In this document: piece after piece, positions 58,392 through 64,000 of the stretch | Numbering within the stretch: the stretch's first letter is position 1 | Layout: each line of letters begins with the position of its first letter | Source of the DNA: Daphnia pulex | Lineage: Eukaryota; Arthropoda; Branchiopoda; Diplostraca; Daphniidae | Length of the DNA stretch: 64,000 nt | NCBI RefSeq assembly: GCF_021134715.1 | Contig: NC_060017.1 | Coordinates: 4,898,001-4,962,000 of the forward strand | Reading direction: 5' to 3' | Notes under the pieces: generated by a model | Told to the model about the DNA's origin: nothing | Database searches by the model: none | Seen by the model: the letters and a program-made list of their open reading frames with translations, nothing else | Position numbers and translations under genes: made by a program

Positions 58392-59662
58392 TCAGCTTTT
58401 TTTCTGAGTGGTAGTTTTAGCAACTGCTCGTTGTTTAGCCTTCTCATACAGTGGCAGCAATTGACCTTTCTCACCAAGCATGCGAAGAAGTTGAACAATT
58501 AAAGGGAGATAGTTGTGCTTGCGCCGAACATTCTCAATTTTCTGACGCTTTCGTTTGCTCTCTTCTTCTTCACATAGCATCAAGAGTCGCTGGATTTCGG
58601 TCTGCATATCGGTGCTGACGACAGGTTGTGACTGAAGCCTTTCAATCTCCTTTTGCCACGCTAGTTTCCGATCAGGAACGATTGCCATCAAGTTGAAATG
58701 AATTTCTCCTTCGCTGTACCTACATTGTTGAAAAATCACATGTTGATCATCCGTCATCCAATCATTAGTACAATGAGATAACCTTTGAATGCGTTTTTCA
58801 ATTATTGGTCTAACAACGTCAATCCAATCAGTTTCGGCTGGGACAGCGCCGAGATCGATAGGACCTTCTTTCAAGCCATCAAGTTCATAGAGGCGGCCAT
58901 CAACGGGGACATATCCAACAAAGTGAAAAGTATCGTCATCCTTTGACGATGCTTTGGAATCAAATTCAAAAAGAGTTTGTCTGCATTTAAAACATCAAAA
59001 GAATTAAAATCACAAGTTAACCCATCTGAAAATGCTCACATTGATGTGCAATGCTATTAAGGGTTGGTTACCTAGCAAACGAGTTGTGTACACTTCGAAT
59101 TGTGTCAGAATTGCTGAGAGCAAGTCCCTTCATGTTGGCATCGAAAGCCTGAGTAAATTCTTTGAATTCACCAAGTGTGGGCCCTAGATGAAGATCAGGA
59201 TGTTTGCAGTTGAGCAGGATACTGATGATGGCTTGGGTTGCACAGGCATTATTGATGACCTGCTTGGCAAAGAAAATTTTGTCCAATCGGCTATCCTGAA
59301 CCACAGTACCCACAACCTCTTCATTGGGTACCCATTTGAAAAGGAAAATGAGTCCATGGATCGGCCTGCAATGATTTCAATGCTGAATTGAATTTCCCTG
59401 TTTTATGTACTACCAATACTCATTTATCAAGAATTACTTTAAGTTATCAAACTGTTCAGGATCCAAACTCCACAGTTCTTCCACTTGAACTCCTTGGACT
59501 TCTACAAAGAAAAATCGAGATAAAACATTACTTCGTGCAAACCTTTGTGACTATTTTCTCATTTCTCATGTGACATTTGCGTGACATACCGAAATCTCTG
59601 ATCAATTCAGAAAATACGCCTGGATCACTTTCGATCAGACACCAATTACCAGCGTCAGCCAT
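58392..59662 (-). CDS. Ubiquitin carboxyl-terminal hydrolase UCHL5/UCH37
   Basis: Five exons give 318 codons plus stop: 59662-59590, 59501-59438, 59365-59072, 58980-58783, 58719-58392. UCH37 is a cysteine deubiquitinase of the 19S proteasome cap (through ADRM1/RPN13) and of INO80. The triad is at the family positions: C87 in NACATQ, H163 in DTFHFVGYVPV, D178 in LYELDGLKEG; human residues are C88, H164, D179. The N-terminus GNWCLIESDPGVFSELI and the LWSLDPE block are typical. The C-terminal half is helical and ends in the ULD-type KEKGQ...YEKAK and basic KTTTQKKS tail that binds RPN13. Intron 4 (58720-58782) is 63 nt and free of stop codons in frame. The gene is tail to tail with HS2ST. Confidence 0.96.
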
Positions 59663-60363
59663 ATTTTAGTTAGTTACAAATGATGTCGTGTCGTTCAATT
59701 GAGATTATAAAAAGTGAACCAACTAAAACAACTATAAGCAATAAATTGACAGACCGGGGCAACGCGAACAAAAACTGCGTCCAATGTGTCGTCTGCTAAC
59801 TACTACTCTTCCACAATATGGAAGCCTTTTCAAACTCGAAATCTATTCAATTTTTGAAGAAGAAAAAAACAATATTTTCATCCACGTTTTCACCTGAATC
59901 CTCCGATAACCTTCGAACATAGTTTATCGTAAATTCGTAATAAACAGGTAATCGGTCGTAACGGATTGCATGTCATTTATAACTGAAAGTCTGAAAACAT
60001 GATACGCTCAGCGGCTCAGCAGCCTGACAGGTCCTGGGTACAAAGTCTATATACGTGTGTGTGTGTGTAATCGCATCTTCAATTGGTTTGGCCTGCTGGC
60101 TGGCGGCTTTTTCATCACAAGCCAAATTGATAACATCCCAGCTCGCTCTCTCATCCCCAACGAGACAATGCGTCATTTTGTGGGAAAAGGTATTCGTTTC
60201 CGTTGGTATTTGGTGGGTTTATTTTTTCTTCCAAGAAAATAGACGCAGATACACAAGAGAAAAAATAAGCCGGAGGTCGCACGACGGCAACAACAACCAT
60301 CAGGATTCAGGAGCCTCGTATTCAATTGCGGATCGCTGCGTTGCGGCAGGTAGTACCCGTCTC

Positions 60364-60397
60364 TATATAAGTAACTCAACTATACACACTGCTCATC
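60364..60397 (+). promoter_or_regulatory. Possible TATA-type core promoter
   Basis: TATATAAG begins at 60364 and a TCATCT initiator-like word has its A at 60395, 31 nt away. No coding exon is seen in the next 3.6 kb, so it would need a non-coding first exon. Confidence 0.3.
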
Positions 60398-63300
60398 TTA
60401 TATAGACGGCATTCTACTTCGACAACACAATCGTTCGCATTCCCACTCGGTTCATCATCATCATCAGCAGCAGTCTGGGATACACTGCACTTTCAACTGC
60501 ATTTGCTAATCTCGAGAGTCAGACAGGCGTGCAGCCACAATAGATGCGCCAGGGAAATGCGTTTAGCTACTTCCTTTATGATTCGCTTCTACTAGTACTT
60601 CACTTGACATTCTCTCTGGCTCTATAAGGACGGCCACATATAAGTTTCCTATTATTCAAGGAAAAGAATAGGACAAGAGAAAAAAGAAGAGAGAAATATA
60701 ATAAGTAGTTCATAAAAGGGAATAGAAGAAACCCGGGCAGAGCCAGCAGCAGCAGGTATATAGGCGAGAGAAAAGAGATAAAGATATGCCTTGGCCTTCC
60801 CATCATTTTGTGTGTCTTCTCTCGGATTCTTTTCAACACACAAAAAAATAAAATAAAAGAAGCGGCGCTTCGCCGCGCACCAGGATGTTGTTGCTCCTGC
60901 TGCTTATTATATCAGCGCCCAAGTAATTCTTTGCATGTGAAGATGTGAAGGCGAATCGACGACGACGATCCCACTAAATGGCAATTCAGGAAACAGAAGA
61001 AGACGAACGAGGTTTATTTTATTTTTATTTTAAAAAAAGAAAAATTCTTTTTACTTCTTTTTTTGCTGATTCAGCGACGAGCTGGAGCCGCGTCCAGACT
61101 GACGGGAGCAAAAAAATAGAAGGTAGTAATACAAGAAAGAAATAATAAAATATATATTTTTTTAAAAGCTGCCAACAACCTTGACGTTTACGGTAGTGTA
61201 ATCACTACTATACGCTCGTTACAAGAAGAGAAAAGAAAAAATAAAAAAACATCAAAACAAAATTGTAAAAGATAAACTCGAAACTGTCCGTTTTCCAGCT
61301 TTTGACAAGAAAATGAAATAAAAGAATTGAAAATTGATGTTTTCACTTTTGCTGTGGGGGAGACATTTCAGCTCCTTTTCGAAATGGAGGCGCAGAGAGT
61401 CGCATAAGATTTCCCTTTTTATTTATTTTTTTATTTTTGGTGTGTTGAGTAAATGGATCCCCCACCTGGCGACAGTGACATATTTCACGAGCATATCATC
61501 ACTGAAATAGCCACAGACTCGGAGGTTGGTCCTCTTTTGTTCCTTCAAATGTAACGATGCTGCGCGTTTAGGGGGCCCAGGCTGGAAACAAGAAGAAGAA
61601 GAAGATTCCTTAGCTTCTTTCAAGGTGGCGTATAGTTTTTCTTTTTTTTCCCCAGCTTGGGGAGGTTAAAATAAATCGAATAGATTTCTCCCTTTTTTTA
61701 TCCGCAGTCCGCCACCACCACGGGCACACGGGTTGGTTGGTATGGCCTGTCACCGGGGCCATAAAAATAAATAAAACACACGGGAACCGCGGGGCACGGG
61801 AAGTCGGAACCCAGCAGACACGACACACACAAGGACGAGTACTAGTGTATACAACACACACACACAAAACGAAAGACTATACAGCGCATATGCACGCTCG
61901 TATGGCGCTCACACAAGTCCGTCGCACTCCAAAAAGTTCCTCCACTAAAAAATGCCAAGGCCAAGGAACTTTTTGATTGATAAGAGAGGGCAGCACCTCT
62001 GAAACAGACTCGTAAAAAAACAACCCAAACGTGTGAGTGTTTGTTGGGGGCAACAAGAAGAAGAAGAAGAAAAGGTGGTTGGTTATCTGATCCGATTTCT
62101 CTCCCCTCCAGAAAAAAAGTCACTCAAAAAACCATCCCCTTATTTCACCTGCGTTTCCCTATCCGTTGGCATTTAAACCCCATAAAAAGAGAAAAATAAT
62201 CTTAAAAATTTCTCGTGAATTTTCGGTTTTAATCGTGAAATTGGCGCCAACGGTAAAAAATACAAACTCGGTTGAGACTGTCGGTCAAGTTCAGTGAATC
62301 CAATAGTAGTAGCGGGTCGTCGGTGTATGTCGAATGAGGAATATATATTCAATGTTACTCGTTAGTTAGAATCGGAATCGGCGTGAAAATTTCGATCCGC
62401 TCGGTTAACAAGTTCCCGTTTTCTTTGCTTTTACTTCCGCCCATGCGCCCCCACACACCACCGCTATCATTCGGACCACTGAGTTTCTTGAACACTCCCA
62501 CCCCCGAAGGAAACTGAACAAAGAGATAAAGCCAACGATAGGAAGAAAATAATAACCATAACTATAAATAATTCCTCTTCCCAGTAGAAAGAAAAAATAA
62601 AAACGACCTCCGAAAAGGACAGGAAAATCTAATTTGCCGGTCAATTTTATTTTTTATTTTTTTTTTCCAGTTCCCGTTTTTTTGTTGTTAACTTTAAAGT
62701 TATTTTTGTTTTCCATTTTACCTTTGGTTCCCCTCGGTCGGCCTCAACCGCAGCACGCCAACATGTTTCACGCAAATGGAGCGCAACCCGTTTTCTCACC
62801 GTCGTCAAGAAAAAGAAATAAGAGGGAGGAAATGAATGTCCCAATAACGTCCGACGAGTTCATTTCGGACGCACCAAACCGTCACGTTACGTTACGTATA
62901 TGCAGTAGTAGTAAACTATTAAGACTTACGCCGTACGTCCACCTTTCGCTCTCATCAGCAGAGCAGCCCAGGTAGGACAAGAAAATACATTTCCCCATGT
63001 GAAAAAAAGGACTCGGGGCGATTTCGGCGGCCATTGTTATGACACTCGCTACGAATTCGGTGATATTTTATTGCACCGCCTCAATCAAAAAGAACAATGC
63101 AGCCGATTTCACACACAAGTTGGAAATAGTTTTTCAAGGTTTTCTTTCAGAAGAGGAATTGATGGAACGAATAAATTTCAGGTGTAAAAGCTAAGGTGTT
63201 CCAGAAAAAAAACGGTAGGTTCTCTTTTGGATACCTTTGAATGGGGCGAACACAATCCGGAATCCGGATAGCTCTTTTCCCTGCTGCCGTGTGGTAAAAA

Positions 63301-63985
63301 TAAGTTTTAAAAAAGGGGGTTGAAAACTGGATGGAATGTTTCATTCAATCTAGTGCATAGTATATCCAACATATGTATAGACATGCAGCTCTCAAGAAGT
63401 CCAGGGGGGTAAATCAACGGATTTTGGTTAGAAAGAGAGTAACCCTAAACCGAAAAGGCGAAACCCCCTACTAGTCTCTCTCTTTTTTGGGGGGGTTCTC
63501 TGATAATAAAAACCGAATGAGAAGAAGAAGAACCTGTAAAATGCCGCCGCCTCATGTCAATCCGTCCTGTAAAAGTCTACAGCTCTTTTCCAGTCGTTTC
63601 CCTTTTCTCTCTTCTGCTTGTTGCTGTTGTTGTTGTACTAGTTCTTCTCCTTTTGTGCTTTCAACGAGGTCCCATTTTTCCTGTTTAATCATGGGAAATT
63701 TGGTTTCGCTATAGTATAGTGCGTATACACAACATCTTCCATGTTTTCTCCTCTCACTTCCGCCATTGTGTTTGGGGATGTTTTGGGGGATCCCAAACAA
63801 CAGCAAAAATAGAAAAAAAAAGAGAAAAGAGTTCCTGACAAACAAGACAACAGCGTATACTATATACTATTACTACCCCTCGTCTAGATCTTTTTATTTC
63901 CTCGCAGTTTTATATCCCCGACGACTCCGCGTGGCAAATGGCCGTCTCGTGGGAGAATCACGTGAGTCCCTTCCATCATCAAAGG

Positions 63986-63994
63986 TATAAAAAG
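63986..63994 (+). promoter_or_regulatory. TATA box at the right edge of the window
   Basis: TATAAAAAG, identical in core to the arm promoters. The initiator position (~64018) falls outside the window, so it cannot be checked here. Confidence 0.35.
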
Positions 63995-64000
63995 ACATTG

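Larger units (their letters stand above)
59663..64000. other. 4.3 kb non-coding region right of UCHL5
   Basis: The first few hundred bases hold the UCHL5 promoter. The remainder has many simple tracts (GT, GAA/TTC, A and T runs) and no exon that I can support. TATA-like elements occur at 60364 (TATATAAG, with a TCATC 29 nt on) and at 63986 (TATAAAAAG, 6 nt from the end of the clear sequence), both facing right. The composition resembles the 5' region of the Mieap-like gene, so a further gene probably starts beyond the window. Confidence 0.45.

Noticed and set aside
60055-60405. Hydrophobic open frames beginning with a GTGTGT run
   Set aside because: The start lies in a (GT)n microsatellite, two frames overlap with similar length, and there is no family resemblance.

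Overview
The window is eukaryotic genomic DNA. Short GT-AG introns (about 60-100 bp, a few of 0.8-3.6 kb), compact gene spacing, TATA boxes placed 32-33 nt before a TCAGT initiator, and the protein families all point to an arthropod. A branchiopod crustacean such as Daphnia fits best: there is an annulin-type transglutaminase, an invertebrate Mieap-like protein and a Tyr/Thr-rich YYTEAP secreted repeat family. The species call is inference. No bacterial, plasmid or phage features are present.

Layout, left half. The 3' exons of an MFS sugar transporter (+) are followed by a 57-residue DAPIT-like ATP synthase subunit gene (-), which is head to head with the ribosome-biogenesis factor RRP5/PDCD11 (+, 10 exons). 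About 5.7 kb of low-complexity non-coding DNA leads to a nine-exon gene for a 1053-residue protein with a mitochondria-eating-protein (Mieap/SPATA18-like) C-terminus (14.5-23.9 kb). A RING-CH E3 ligase-like multi-pass membrane protein (27.4-30.4 kb, +) converges on a nine-finger C2H2 protein gene (-). That gene shares a 443-bp divergent promoter with a four-finger C2H2 gene (+).

Layout, right half. A promoter-rich gap leads to a 13-exon transglutaminase gene (39.8-43.9 kb) with intact Cys-His-Asp residues. The region from 45.7 to 56.65 kb is the structurally unusual part: an inverted duplication with arms of 4524 and 4507 bp around an 848-bp spacer. Each arm holds a tandem array of ~207-bp units, a TATA/initiator promoter and two decayed Tyr/Thr-rich repeat genes. 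The arms differ by exactly one 17-bp minisatellite unit plus a few substitutions. The left edge of the homology cuts through a repeated leader module that is intact only on the left, so the right arm looks like the derived copy. Beyond it lie convergent genes for heparan sulfate 2-O-sulfotransferase (+) and the deubiquitinase UCHL5/UCH37 (-), whose stop codons are only 70 bp apart. The last ~4.3 kb is low-complexity DNA with possible promoters and no gene I can support.

The genes are mostly unrelated housekeeping and regulatory functions, so no operon logic applies. The links are structural: divergent promoters (DAPIT-like/RRP5; the two zinc-finger genes), convergent 3' ends (RING-CH/zinc finger; HS2ST/UCHL5), and the palindrome inserted between transglutaminase and HS2ST. 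All exon models were joined by eye from splice signals and reading-frame continuity; every complete model sums to a multiple of three.
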